Below are positions 1 through 8,061 of a DNA stretch of 11,995 nucleotides, piece after piece. The first letter of the stretch is position 1. The number at the start of each line of letters is the position of its first letter. This DNA is from JALGVA01 sp964617715 (GTDB lineage: Bacteria > Armatimonadota > Zipacnadia > Zipacnadales > UBA5352), in the NCBI GenBank assembly GCA_964617715.1, contig CAZTZN010000145.1, positions 1 through 11,995 of the forward strand. Direction: 5' to 3'. Made by a program: the position numbers and the translations under genes. The notes beneath the pieces were generated by a model. That model was not told the DNA's origin and made no database searches. It saw only the letters and a list, made by a program, of their open reading frames with translations.

Positions 1-1320
1 GTTCATGGTGGTCACGAACGGCCCCGAGGCCAGCGCCTCATCGATGCCCATGCGACGGAAGGCGACCGGCACGAAGCTGCCCACCATGATGCCCGTGCAG
101 GTGGCGCAGAACATGGCCGCGCCGACGATCAGGCCGTAGCCCGCCTCGCCCAGCAGCAACGAACCGGCGCCGAAGGCGACCAGCCCACAGGCCAGCGCGA
201 TGAGCAGCGCGGTGGGGATCTGCCGCAGCACCAGGCGGCTCACGCTCAGGTCATCAACGAGGCCGAGGGCAATCGAGCGCACCGTGATCATGGATGACTG
301 CAGCCCGGAGTTGCCGCTCATGGCGGTGATGACCGGGATGAAGGCCGCGAGCATGACCGCCTGATGCAGGGTGCCGTGGAAGGCCTTGATGACCGCCGCG
401 GAGATCATGCTGGCGCCCAGGCTCACCAGCAGCCACGGGACGCGGCTGCGCGCGGCGCGCCACGGCGAGCGGGTCAGCAGGTCATCGGCGGACGCGCCCA
501 CCACGGAAGCGACGTCCTCGGTGACCTCCTGCTGCAGCGCGTCAATGACGTCGTCCACCGTCACCGCGCCCAGCAGCCGGTCATGCGCGTCCACCACCGG
601 GATCGAGGTCAGGTCGTACTTGTCTACCAGCCGCACGACCTCCTCCTGATCGGTGTCGTGGTGCACACGCACCGGATCGGGGTCCATGATCTTGGCCAGC
701 GGCGTGTCGTCGCGCGCGTTGATGATGTCCACCAGATCTACTGCGCCCAGCAGCCGGCGTTCGTCGTCCACGACGTAGACGCGGAAGACCGCCTCGGGGC
801 GCACGTCGGTGTGCCGGATATGCTCGAGCACCCCCTGCGCGGTGATGTCCGGCGGCGACACAATCAGTTCGCTGGTCATGATGCCGCCGGCACTGTCCTC
901 GTCGTAGTGCAGCAGCGCGGCCAGCTCCCGCGCCTCTTCACGCGGAATGCGGTTGAGGATGCGGTGCTGCACATCGCTGGGCAGCGTACTCATGGCGTCG
1001 GCGCCCGAGTCCGGCGGCATGGCGTCGATGATCTCAGCCAGCTCCCCCTCCTCGGTAGCGCCGGCGAGGTCGGCCGTGATGTCGTCATCGACCTCCTCAA
1101 GCACCACGCCCGACGCCTCGGAGTCAAGCAGTGCGAAGACCTGCGCGCGCTCCTCGGCGGTCAGCTCGCCCATGGCATAGGCGATGTCGATCGGGTGGTA
1201 GCCGCTGATCAGGCCCTCGAGGGCGCCGCGCACCTCCGAGCGCGTCGCCGCGCGGATCGCGTCGGCGACGTCGGCGGCACGCTCACCCCCTGCCTGCTGG
1301 ACTCTCCCCGTGGGGGTCAC
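1..1320 (-). CDS. mgtE: Magnesium transporter MgtE, C-terminal end cut by window edge
   Basis: Channel-like Mg2+ importer of the inner membrane. The 440 visible residues show all three family parts: a cytosolic N domain (about 15-140), a CBS pair (about 145-265, with YDEDSAGGIMTSE at 139-151 and TSIPVVD at 238-244), and the membrane domain (from about 295) with the conserved pore segment AMSGNSGLQSS at 333-343. The visible part ends at SGPFVTTMN, which in Thermus MgtE lies just before the pore aspartate, so only about 20-30 residues should be missing. I chose the GTG at 1320 because GAGGTG lies 6 bases upstream; an in-frame GTG at 1329 is the alternative. It starts 20 bases after the pentulokinase stop and looks like the tenth gene of the operon. 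In the family the N and CBS domains close the pore when cytosolic Mg2+ is high. The family call is firm. Confidence 0.95.
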   Translation of the reverse strand, partial: MTPTGRVQQAGGERAADVADAIRAATRSEVRGALEGLISGYHPIDIAYAMGELTAEERAQVFALLDSEASGVVLEEVDDDITADLAGATEEGELAEIIDAMPPDSGADAMSTLPSDVQHRILNRIPREEARELAALLHYDEDSAGGIMTSELIVSPPDITAQGVLEHIRHTDVRPEAVFRVYVVDDERRLLGAVDLVDIINARDDTPLAKIMDPDPVRVHHDTDQEEVVRLVDKYDLTSIPVVDAHDRLLGAVTVDDVIDALQQEVTEDVASVVGASADDLLTRSPWRAARSRVPWLLVSLGASMISAAVIKAFHGTLHQAVMLAAFIPVITAMSGNSGLQSSMITVRSIALGLVDDLSVSRLVLRQIPTALLIALACGLVAFGAGSLLLGEAGYGLIVGAAMFCATCTGIMVGSFVPVAFRRMGIDEALASGPFVTTMN

Positions 1321-1340
1321 TGCCTCCACCTCGATCGCAG

Positions 1341-2891
1341 CTACTGGTCCTCGGTGTCCTCCGCAGCCTTGTGCATGAGGTCCTTCAGGCGCGGGTAGGT
1401 GGCCACATAGCGCTCGAACAGCGCGTCGTAGGTCGGCGCCCACAGCTCGTTCGGCTCAATCTCGCGCGTCACGCGCACCATCTGTTCAGACGCCTCCGCC
1501 ATCGAGCCGTAGAGGCCGGCCCCCACCGCCGCGCATATCGCGGTGCCCAACGCCGTCGCCTCGGGCTGTTCGGTGAGGTAGATGGGCACCTGACACGCAT
1601 CGGCGTGGATCTGCAGCCACAGGTCGCTGCGCGTGCCGCCGCCGCAGGCGTAGATGCCGTCGGCCGAGTATCCGGTGGCCGTCAGCTCCTCGAGAATATG
1701 CCGGGTGCCCATCGCGGTGCCCTCGTAGATCGCGCGCATCACGTGGCCGACGCCGTGGCGCAGGCTCAGGCCCCAGATGGCGCCGCGGGCGAGCGGGTCG
1801 CGCAGCGGCGTGCGGTTGCCCTGCCAGTAGTCGAGCAGCACGAGGCCCTCGGCGCCGGGCGGCACCTGCGCGGCCAGTTCATCGAGCACATCGAAGCGAC
1901 TGCGCCCGTGCTTCTCCGCCTCGAGTTGCTCCCGGCAGGCGAAGTTGTCGGCGAACCACTTGACGATGCTGCCGGTGGCGGTCTGCCCGCCCTCAAGCAC
2001 CCACGTGCCCTTGAGGATGGCGTCGGGGAAGGGCCCCCAGACGTTGCTGCCGAAGCGCGCCTGGGCGCACAGCGCCATGTGACAGGTGGACGAACCCATC
2101 ACCAGCGCCATGCGACCGGGTTGCACCACGGCCAGGCCAAGCATGGCGCTGTAGGCGTCGATGCCGCCCTGGCCGACCGGCGTGCCCAGTGCCAGCCCGG
2201 TCTCCTCGGCCGCGCGCAACGTGATCTCTCCCTGGTTCTCGCCCAGAGGCAGCACGTCGCCCGGCCACTTCTCGCGCAGCTCCGGGATGCCCAGGGTGGC
2301 CAGCAGCCGCTCGGGCCAGCCGCCCTGGGGCGAAGCATAGTTCCACTTGCACGTCGCGGTGTTGAGCGAGGCGGTCCAGCGGCCGGTCAGGCGGTACATC
2401 AGCCAGTCGATGCCGTCACAGATGACCTCGGCCTCTTCATAGACCCGTGGCTCGTGGCGCTTGAGCCACAAGGCCTTGGGGATCATCCACTCCGGCGACT
2501 CCGGGCCGCCCGCGTATTTGAGGACAGGATCACCGGTCGCGGTAACCTCATCGGCCTCCTCATGAGCGCGCTGGTCCATCCAGAGGATAGCCGGACGCAG
2601 GGGGGTGCCCTTCCGATCACAGGCGATGACGGTGCAGGCAGTGCCGTCGATGCTCACCCCCGCGATCTCACGGGCAGGCACGCCCGCGACGCGCAGCACA
2701 TCCCGCACGGTCAGACGCACCGCCTGCCACCAGTGCTCGGGGTTCTGCTCGGCCCAACTCACCTCCGGGTATTCGATCGGATAGGGGTGGACATCCGATG
2801 CCAGCATGTTGCCGCTGAGATCGAACAGGGCGGCGCGCAGACTCTGAGTGCCGCAATCAATGCCCAGCACATACGGTCCGCGAGTACTCAT
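1341..2891 (-). CDS. FGGY-family carbohydrate kinase, ribulokinase-like
   Basis: ATP-dependent sugar kinase of 516 residues, a normal length for the family. The first actin-like domain opens with the phosphate loop GIDCGTQS (10-17), followed by the sugar-side motif LWMDQRA (103-109). The likely catalytic base is D245 in GQGGIDAYSAMLG. The second domain has GSSTCH (266-271), EGGQTATGS (300-308), the ATP-site GGGTRSDLW (417-425) and EATALGTAICAA (444-455). The S/T-S/T-C-H motif and the WxxGNRTPLRDP segment (356-366) resemble ribulokinases (L- or D-ribulose) more than xylulo- or glycerokinases. The segment IDGTACTVIACD (81-92) does not carry the TCSLV motif reported for D-ribulokinases, so the substrate stays open. 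GAGGTG lies 8 bases before the ATG. No sugar isomerase, transporter or regulator is nearby, so the neighbours do not name the sugar. Confidence 0.9.
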   Translation of the reverse strand: MSTRGPYVLGIDCGTQSLRAALFDLSGNMLASDVHPYPIEYPEVSWAEQNPEHWWQAVRLTVRDVLRVAGVPAREIAGVSIDGTACTVIACDRKGTPLRPAILWMDQRAHEEADEVTATGDPVLKYAGGPESPEWMIPKALWLKRHEPRVYEEAEVICDGIDWLMYRLTGRWTASLNTATCKWNYASPQGGWPERLLATLGIPELREKWPGDVLPLGENQGEITLRAAEETGLALGTPVGQGGIDAYSAMLGLAVVQPGRMALVMGSSTCHMALCAQARFGSNVWGPFPDAILKGTWVLEGGQTATGSIVKWFADNFACREQLEAEKHGRSRFDVLDELAAQVPPGAEGLVLLDYWQGNRTPLRDPLARGAIWGLSLRHGVGHVMRAIYEGTAMGTRHILEELTATGYSADGIYACGGGTRSDLWLQIHADACQVPIYLTEQPEATALGTAICAAVGAGLYGSMAEASEQMVRVTREIEPNELWAPTYDALFERYVATYPRLKDLMHKAAEDTEDQ

Positions 2892-2938
2892 GGTCAGGTC
2901 ACCTCGATAGTACGACCTCGGACACGACGCGCCTACGG

Positions 2939-3457
2939 CTACCAGCTCTCGCGGTGCACAACGTCCATTGGCCCGGGCGGCTTGGGCTTCGGCTCGCCTG
3001 CCGGGTGCCCCAGGCTCACCAGGCCGAGCACGCGGATGTGCGCCGGGATGCCCAGCGCCTCGCGCACGAGTTCCTCACGCTCAGGGCCGGGACCGGAGCT
3101 GCCGTCGCCGCTGCGGATGCCGATCCAACAGGTGCCCAGGCCCAGGGCCGTCGCCTGAATCAGGGCATTCTCGAGCGCGGCGCAGCTATCCTCGACCCAC
3201 CAGTGAGGCTGACGGTCGGCGTCCGCGCAGAACGCCAGGACCACCGGCGCCTGCGCGCAGAAACGCGCCCACTGATGCACGCCCGCCAGCTTCTCACGCC
3301 GCTCCGCGTCCGTGACTACCACGATGTGCCACGGCCGCACGTTGTTGGCGGTGGGCGCGCACAACGCCGCCTCGAGGACCGCCTGCAGATCCTCCTCGGA
3401 GACCGGCTCGTCGGTGTATGCACGCACGCTGCATCGCTGTCTGATCGCGTCAAGCAT
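2939..3457 (-). CDS. Nitroreductase-family FMN-dependent oxidoreductase
   Basis: Small flavin oxidoreductase (172 residues) of the nitroreductase fold, usually an FMN dimer using NAD(P)H. The N-terminal flavin-binding part reads RQRCSVRAYTDEPV (6-19), followed by APTANNVRPWHIVVV (34-48). A later segment GLGTCWIGIRSGD (106-118) and the C-terminal LGLVSLGHPAGEPKPKP (144-160) are typical of this family. An in-frame ATG at 3472 exists, but GGAGGGG at 3464-3470 lies 6 bases before the ATG at 3457, so I use 3457. The start overlaps the end of plsC by 8 bases, which suggests coupled translation, and the pentulokinase follows after 47 bases. The physiological substrate cannot be read from sequence. 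Related folds act on quinones, nitroaromatics or iodotyrosine; nothing here selects one. Confidence 0.9.
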   Translation of the reverse strand: MLDAIRQRCSVRAYTDEPVSEEDLQAVLEAALCAPTANNVRPWHIVVVTDAERREKLAGVHQWARFCAQAPVVLAFCADADRQPHWWVEDSCAALENALIQATALGLGTCWIGIRSGDGSSGPGPEREELVREALGIPAHIRVLGLVSLGHPAGEPKPKPPGPMDVVHRESW

Positions 3458-4157
3458 CCTGATCCCCTCCACGTGGGACTTCCGAGTCCGGCCGCGCGCC
3501 GACGAAGAACGCCTCCTGCTCGGCCTTCAGCGCGCGCACGGCCTCCTCGGTCATCTTCGTGAGGCGCGCCAGCTCCTCCTTGCCCGGCTTCGCGCCGAAC
3601 TGCATGGTGTCGATCGGCTCGCCGAAGCTCACCGCCACCCGACCGCGGTGGAAGTACCACGCGCCCACCGGCAATACCTTCTCAGTGCCGGTCAGCGCGC
3701 ACGGGATGATGGGCACGCCCGCGCGCGAGGCGGCCAGCGCCGCCCCCAGGTCGAACTCGCCCACCTGTCCGTCCCGACTGCGAGTGCCCTCCGGGAACAT
3801 GGTCAGCAGCTCGCCCGCCCGCAGCAGGCCGATGGCGTTCTTGAGCGCGCGCGTATCGGCCGACCCCCGCTCAACCGGGAAGGCGTAGCACTTGCGGATG
3901 ATCCACCCGAACACCGGCGCGAACAGCTCCGACTTGGCAAAGTAGTAGGTGCGACGCGCGATGGCGACGCCGACCGCCGGCGGATCGAGAAAGCTCAGGT
4001 GGTTGCTCGCGATGACCGCGCCGCCCTCGGCAGGCACGTTCTCGCGCCCCGTCACCCGGAAGCCTCCAAGCATGCGCAGGATCAGCGGCAGCGTCCACTG
4101 CACCATGCGGTAGTGCGGCCAGGTCCACTTGCGCGGCGGCTCAGGCGTCTTGATCAT
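3450..4157 (-). CDS. plsC: 1-acyl-sn-glycerol-3-phosphate acyltransferase
   Basis: Membrane-bound acyltransferase that converts lysophosphatidic acid to phosphatidic acid in phospholipid synthesis. The 235 residues carry the catalytic HX4D motif in SNHLSFLDPP (H53, D58) and the glycerophosphate-binding FPEGTRSRDG (121-130). They also show FPVERG (93-98) and the later VPIIPCALTG (148-157). A hydrophobic stretch around 18-32 probably anchors it to the membrane. The open frame extends upstream to 4235 inside cmk. The ATG at 4157 is preferred because it forms an ATGA overlap with the cmk stop and gives the usual length. cmk followed by plsC is a common bacterial pair, which supports the call. Substrate preference among acyl donors cannot be read. 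Confidence 0.93.
   Translation of the reverse strand: MIKTPEPPRKWTWPHYRMVQWTLPLILRMLGGFRVTGRENVPAEGGAVIASNHLSFLDPPAVGVAIARRTYYFAKSELFAPVFGWIIRKCYAFPVERGSADTRALKNAIGLLRAGELLTMFPEGTRSRDGQVGEFDLGAALAASRAGVPIIPCALTGTEKVLPVGAWYFHRGRVAVSFGEPIDTMQFGAKPGKEELARLTKMTEEAVRALKAEQEAFFVGARPDSEVPRGGDQDA
3464..3470 (-). promoter_or_regulatory. Ribosome binding site that decides the nitroreductase start
   Basis: GGAGGGG on the minus strand, 6 bases before the ATG at 3457 and lying inside the last codons of plsC. It falls after the alternative in-frame ATG at 3472, so that upstream start would have no matching site. Confidence 0.7.
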
Positions 4158-4858
4158 ACGCGGCCCTCCAGCCGCTCGTGCAACAGCTCGACCACGCGGT
4201 CGATAACTTGCTCGGCGCTCATGCCATCGCTGCACACCTCGACTGCATCCTCGGCCTTGCGCAGCGGCGCGATGGCCCGGGTGCTGTCACGCCTGTCACG
4301 CGCACGCTGGTCGGCGAGGATCTGCTCGTAGCTCACGTCCTCGCCGCGCTCGCGCAGTTGCCGGTGCCGCCGGCGCGCCCGCTCCTCAGCCGAGGCGGTG
4401 AGGAATACCTTGAGCAGCGCATCTGGAAAGACTACGGTGCCGATATCGCGCCCCTCCATGACCACGGGCCGCGTCCGCGCCATCCGACGCTGGGCGGCGA
4501 CAAGGTGCTCGCGCACCGCCGGGATCGCCGACACCGGCGACGACAGGTTGCCCACCTCAGGCGTGCGGATGGGCTCCTCAACGTCTTCACCATCCACGAA
4601 CAGATGGCTCCCGCCGCAGACCTGGCGGAACTCAAACTCCAGCTCGCCCGCCAGCGCGCCGATGGCCTCGGCGTCCGCCCCGACCTGCATCCCCGCACGC
4701 AGCGCCCGCAACGCGACCGCGCGGTACATCGCCCCGGTGTCAATGTATGTGCAGCCCGCGCGCTCGGCCACGCCACGCGCCACGGTGCTCTTCCCCGCTC
4801 CCGCGGGCCCGTCGATCGCCACCAGGCATCCGGTCCGCTCGCTCATACCCGGCCTCAT
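4154..4858 (-). CDS. cmk: Cytidylate kinase
   Basis: Phosphorylates CMP and dCMP to the diphosphates with ATP, in pyrimidine salvage and supply of CDP for RNA, DNA and phospholipid. The 234 residues match the usual length. Visible motifs are the P-loop GPAGAGKST (17-25), DTGAMYRAVAL (40-50), the CMP-binding EGRDIGT (135-141) and DRRDSTRAIAPL (188-199) with the lid and nucleotide-contacting arginines. The ATG at 4858 directly follows the aroA stop (TGA-ATG), and a GGAGG ends 5 bases upstream inside aroA, so I keep this start over the ATG at 4846. The gene overlaps plsC by 4 bases. An aroA-cmk order is widespread in bacteria. Confidence 0.97.
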   Translation of the reverse strand: MRPGMSERTGCLVAIDGPAGAGKSTVARGVAERAGCTYIDTGAMYRAVALRALRAGMQVGADAEAIGALAGELEFEFRQVCGGSHLFVDGEDVEEPIRTPEVGNLSSPVSAIPAVREHLVAAQRRMARTRPVVMEGRDIGTVVFPDALLKVFLTASAEERARRRHRQLRERGEDVSYEQILADQRARDRRDSTRAIAPLRKAEDAVEVCSDGMSAEQVIDRVVELLHERLEGRV

Positions 4859-6166
4859 TCACGCCTCCTCTTCAATGCAGTCGGCGCCCAGCCCTCGCAA
4901 GGCCGCGGGGAATCCCGGGTAAGACGTCGCGATGCACTCGGCGCCCTCAATGACCGTCTCGCCATCGGCGAGCAGCCCCGCGACCGCCGCCGACATGGCA
5001 ACGCGATGATCGTGGCGGCTGTCGATGACCGCGCCGTGCAGGGGCGTCGGCCCGCTGATCTCGAGGCCGTCCTCGCGTTCGGAGATCTCCGCGCCCATCG
5101 CCCCGAGCACCTGCGCCATCGCGGCCAGCCGGTCGCTCTCCTTCACGCGCAGCTCCGCGGCGTCGCGGATGATGGTCGTGCCCTCAGCCTGCGTCGCGGC
5201 AACGGCCACCAGCGGCACCTCGTCGATCATCCGCGGGATCAGATCGCCACCGACCTCGGCGGCCCGCAGTGCGCCCGCGCGCGCGCGCACATCGCCGACG
5301 CTCTCCCCCGCCTCCTCGTGCCCGCAGGAGATGGCAAGGTCCGCTCCCATCGCCTGCAGCGCCTCGAGCAGCCCGGTGCGGGTCGGGTTGAGCAGCACGT
5401 CGCCGGCGACGACATCGCTGCCTTCGACCACCAGCCCGGCTACCAGGAAGAACGCCGCGGAACTCAGGTCGGCGGGGATACGCATCGAGCGCGCCTGCAG
5501 CGGCCGTCCCGGGCGCAGAGTGACCGTGAGGCCGTCGGCCTCGATGTCGGCGCCCATGGCCGCGAGCATGCGCTCGGTGTGATCGCGCGAGGCCGCGGGC
5601 TCGACCACGGTTGTCGGCCCGTCGGCGGAAAGACCCGCCAGCAGCACCGCCGACTTGACCTGCGCGCTGGCCATGGGCGGATGATACTCGATGCCGCGCA
5701 GGTGACCACCGCGCACGGTGACCGGCGGGAGGCAGCGGTCACCACGCCCCTCGACCCGCGCGCCCATCAGCTCCAGCGGCCGGGCGATGCGGTCCATCGG
5801 GCGGCTCGACAGCGACTCGTCACCAACGAAGGTGGTGGCGAACTCGCACCCGGCAACCAGGCCCATGAGCAGCCGCATGCCGGTGCCTGAGTTGCCCAGG
5901 TCAAGCGGACCGGCGGACGCCCTGAGGCCCCCGAGGCCGACGCCGTGAATCTCGATGGCGCCCGCGCCGATCGCATTGATGGACACGCCCAGCGCCCGCA
6001 GGGCATCGGCGGTGCGCAGGCAGTCATCGGCGTCGAGAAAACCCTCAATCCGCGCGGTGCCCTCGGTGACCGCCGACAGCATCACCGCGCGGTGGGAGAT
6101 CGACTTGTCGCCCGGCACAGTGACGCTCCCTCTGAGCGGCCCGCCCGGTCGCACTCGCAGTCTCAC
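4859..6166 (-). CDS. aroA: 3-phosphoshikimate 1-carboxyvinyltransferase (EPSP synthase)
   Basis: Sixth enzyme of the shikimate pathway: joins phosphoenolpyruvate to shikimate-3-phosphate, the target of glyphosate. The 435 residues cover the whole two-domain fold. Visible are VPGDKSISHRA (17-27), the first signature LGNSGTGMRLL (90-100), SAQVK (167-171), RDHTE (194-198), NPTR (260-263), the catalytic IDEVP (D315) and the second signature RVKESDRLA (340-348). R-x-H-x-E, GDK, SAQxK and NxTR together are the pattern used to define class II EPSP synthases. The glycine equivalent to E. coli Gly96 is kept (G94), while the Pro101 position is leucine. The start is GTG, overlapping the tyrA stop as GTGA, so translation is probably coupled. 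Confidence 0.97.
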   Translation of the reverse strand: MRLRVRPGGPLRGSVTVPGDKSISHRAVMLSAVTEGTARIEGFLDADDCLRTADALRALGVSINAIGAGAIEIHGVGLGGLRASAGPLDLGNSGTGMRLLMGLVAGCEFATTFVGDESLSSRPMDRIARPLELMGARVEGRGDRCLPPVTVRGGHLRGIEYHPPMASAQVKSAVLLAGLSADGPTTVVEPAASRDHTERMLAAMGADIEADGLTVTLRPGRPLQARSMRIPADLSSAAFFLVAGLVVEGSDVVAGDVLLNPTRTGLLEALQAMGADLAISCGHEEAGESVGDVRARAGALRAAEVGGDLIPRMIDEVPLVAVAATQAEGTTIIRDAAELRVKESDRLAAMAQVLGAMGAEISEREDGLEISGPTPLHGAVIDSRHDHRVAMSAAVAGLLADGETVIEGAECIATSYPGFPAALRGLGADCIEEEA

Positions 6167-6993
6167 GGCTCCGCCATCCTCTCGCGGCAGGCACGCGCGG
6201 CCTCGAGCAGCGTAGTCAGAGTCGCCTCGTCACCGTCCGCCAGCGCACTACGATAGCGCTCAATCTCGGTGGTGAACTCCGCCAGCGCAGCCAACACTTC
6301 GTCGGCGTTGGTCAGCAGGATCTCGCGCCAGACCTCGGCCGAGCCGGCGGCGATTCGCGTGGTGTCACGCAGACCGTTGCCGACGAAGTCATCCTCGCCG
6401 CAGCATTCGCCCAGCGCGCCGGCCAGCGCCGCGGCCACGACGTGGGGCAGGTGGCTGGTGCGCGCGACGATGCGGTCGTGGTCGTCGGCATCAACGGTCA
6501 CGACGCGCGCGCCGATGGCCTCGATCGTGCTGCGCAGACGCGCGACCGCCTCCGTGCCCGAAGTGCCGGGGATGAGCAGCCAGGTGCGGCCGCGGAAGAG
6601 GTTGGCACGCGCGGCCATGACCCCGGCCCGCTCCGAGCCGGCCATGGGGTGGCCGCCAACGAAGTCAACGTGCGGGGGCAGCGCGGATGCGGCGGCCATG
6701 ATCGCGCGCTTGGTGCTGCCGGCGTCGGTGACCACGCAGCCGTCGGTCAGGGCGGGGGCGATGCGCACGAAGATGTCGGGGATGACCGTGACCGGCGTGG
6801 CGATGAACACCAGGTCGGCGCCGCGCACGGCCTCGACCGGGTCGGCGGTGGCGCGATCGGCGGCGCCCACGTGCAGCGCCTCGAGCAGCGTGCGCTCGCT
6901 GCGCGCGACGCCGATGATCTCCCCGAGCACGCCCGCCCGTCGCCCCGCGAGGGCGAAGGAGCCCCCGATCATGCCGATGCCGATTACCGCCAC
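6163..6993 (-). CDS. tyrA: Prephenate dehydrogenase (possibly also arogenate dehydrogenase)
   Basis: Oxidative decarboxylation on the way to tyrosine. The Rossmann loop GIGMIGGS (5-12) sits at the very N-terminus. Later motifs are FIATPV (63-68), VTDAGSTK (88-95), the active-site GGHPMAGSE (113-121, His115), ARTSHLPHVVA (177-187) and GNGLRDTTRIAAGS (205-218). At 276 residues it is the catalytic core only. It has no chorismate mutase and no C-terminal ACT domain, so tyrosine feedback would have to act elsewhere. The second strand ends GVARSER rather than in Asp, which may favour NADP+ (inference). The GTG at 6993 has no good ribosome binding site. A CTG at 7008 adds five residues (reading initiator Met-Ile-Phe-Glu-Arg before Val-Ala-Val), the usual TyrA beginning, and has GGAGG 8 bases upstream. 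The true start may therefore be 7008. Confidence 0.94.
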   Translation of the reverse strand: MAVIGIGMIGGSFALAGRRAGVLGEIIGVARSERTLLEALHVGAADRATADPVEAVRGADLVFIATPVTVIPDIFVRIAPALTDGCVVTDAGSTKRAIMAAASALPPHVDFVGGHPMAGSERAGVMAARANLFRGRTWLLIPGTSGTEAVARLRSTIEAIGARVVTVDADDHDRIVARTSHLPHVVAAALAGALGECCGEDDFVGNGLRDTTRIAAGSAEVWREILLTNADEVLAALAEFTTEIERYRSALADGDEATLTTLLEAARACRERMAEP

Positions 6994-7016
6994 GCGCTCG
7001 AAGATCAGGGTCCCCG

Positions 7017-7021
7017 CCTCC
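7017..7021 (-). promoter_or_regulatory. Ribosome binding site pointing to a CTG start for tyrA
   Basis: GGAGG on the minus strand in the short gap after the DAHP synthase stop. It lies 8 bases before an in-frame CTG at 7008, but 23 bases before the GTG at 6993. The spacing fits CTG and not GTG. Confidence 0.55.
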
Positions 7022-7024
7022 GAT

Positions 7025-8047
7025 CTACATCTGCCGCCCGACCGCCTCTGCGACCTGCCTGACCTGCTTCATAAGCTCGGCGAAGGCCGCCGGGGTGAGC
7101 GACTGCGGGCCATCGCTCAGCGCCTGGTCGGGGCGCGGGTGGACCTCGATGAGCAGCCCGTCCGCGCCCGCTGCGACGGCCGCAAGCGCCATCGGCGCCA
7201 CCAGGTGGCTCATCCCCACGGCGTGGCTGGGGTCGGCGACGATGGGCAGGAAGGTCTCGCGTCGCGCCACCGCTATCGCGCTCAGGTCAAGCGTGAAGCG
7301 TGTGGCGGTCTCGAAAGTCCGGATGCCCCGCTCGCATAGGATGACGTCGAGCGTGCCGCCCGCCGCTATGTACTCGGCGGCCTTGAGCCACTCCTCGATC
7401 GTCGAGGAGAAGCCGCGCTTGAGCATTACCGGCTTGCCGCAGTGCCCGACCTCCTTGAGCAGATCGTAGTTCTGCATGTTGCGCGCGCCGATCTGTAGAC
7501 AGTCGGCAACCTCGGCAACGCGGTCAACCTGACGCACGTTCATGACCTCGGTCACGATCGGCAACCCGGTCTCAGCCCGCGCCGCGGCAAGATACTCCAG
7601 TCCCTCCCCGCCGAGGCCCTGGAAGCTGTAGGGCGAAGTGCGCGGCTTGTAGGCGCCGCCGCGCAAAGCAGAGGCGCCGGCCTCCGCAACCGCCCGCGCG
7701 GTCTGCAGCACCTGCTCGGCGCTCTCCACCGAGCAGGGCCCGGCGATTACTCCCAGGTGCCCTCCACCGATGCGCGCCGGGCCGATCATCACCGTGGCCG
7801 GTCGCGGATTGTACTCACGGCTGATGAGCTTGTAGGGCTTGAGTATCGGCACCACGCGCTCGACGCCCGGGAGCACCGAGAACTGCCCGGCCACCACCTC
7901 CTTCTCGTGATCGGGCGCGCCGATCGCGCCGATGATGGTGCGGGCCTCCCCGCGCGAGATGTGATGACCGTAGCCGCGCTCACCGAGCCGCTCCACGACC
8001 TGCTCAACGTCCCGCTCCGTGCAGTCCGGCCGCATGACAATGATCAT
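7025..8047 (-). CDS. aroF: 3-deoxy-7-phosphoheptulonate synthase, type I-beta with N-terminal regulatory domain
   Basis: First committed step of aromatic synthesis: condenses phosphoenolpyruvate and erythrose-4-phosphate to DAHP. The 340 residues match the Thermotoga-type enzyme (about 338). Residues 1-70 (MIIVMRPDCTERDVEQVV onward) form the ferredoxin-like domain that in Thermotoga carries tyrosine/phenylalanine feedback inhibition. The barrel follows, with AGPCSVES (102-109), LRGGAYKPRTSPYSFQGLG (128-146), KPVMLKRG (205-212) and DPSHAVG (272-278). The four expected metal ligands are Cys105, His275, Glu301 and Asp312. It starts 14 bases after hisC, with a weak GGTGAG site. Feedback control is known for the family and inferred here. 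The symbol follows common use for this type; aroG or aroH would also be seen. Confidence 0.95.
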   Translation of the reverse strand: MIIVMRPDCTERDVEQVVERLGERGYGHHISRGEARTIIGAIGAPDHEKEVVAGQFSVLPGVERVVPILKPYKLISREYNPRPATVMIGPARIGGGHLGVIAGPCSVESAEQVLQTARAVAEAGASALRGGAYKPRTSPYSFQGLGGEGLEYLAAARAETGLPIVTEVMNVRQVDRVAEVADCLQIGARNMQNYDLLKEVGHCGKPVMLKRGFSSTIEEWLKAAEYIAAGGTLDVILCERGIRTFETATRFTLDLSAIAVARRETFLPIVADPSHAVGMSHLVAPMALAAVAAGADGLLIEVHPRPDQALSDGPQSLTPAAFAELMKQVRQVAEAVGRQM

Positions 8048-8061
8048 GTCAGCTCACCATC

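Noticed and set aside
364..1398. Long plus-strand open frame opposite mgtE
   Set aside because: Shadow of the minus-strand gene. Its translation is rich in Arg, His and Gly without any family motif, while the opposite strand reads a complete MgtE.
1371..3158. 595-codon plus-strand open frame opposite the pentulokinase and nitroreductase
   Set aside because: High GC makes long antisense frames common. It has no recognisable motif, and two well-supported genes lie on the other strand.
4178..5890. 570-codon plus-strand open frame opposite cmk and aroA
   Set aside because: Antisense shadow; both minus-strand genes carry full motif sets.
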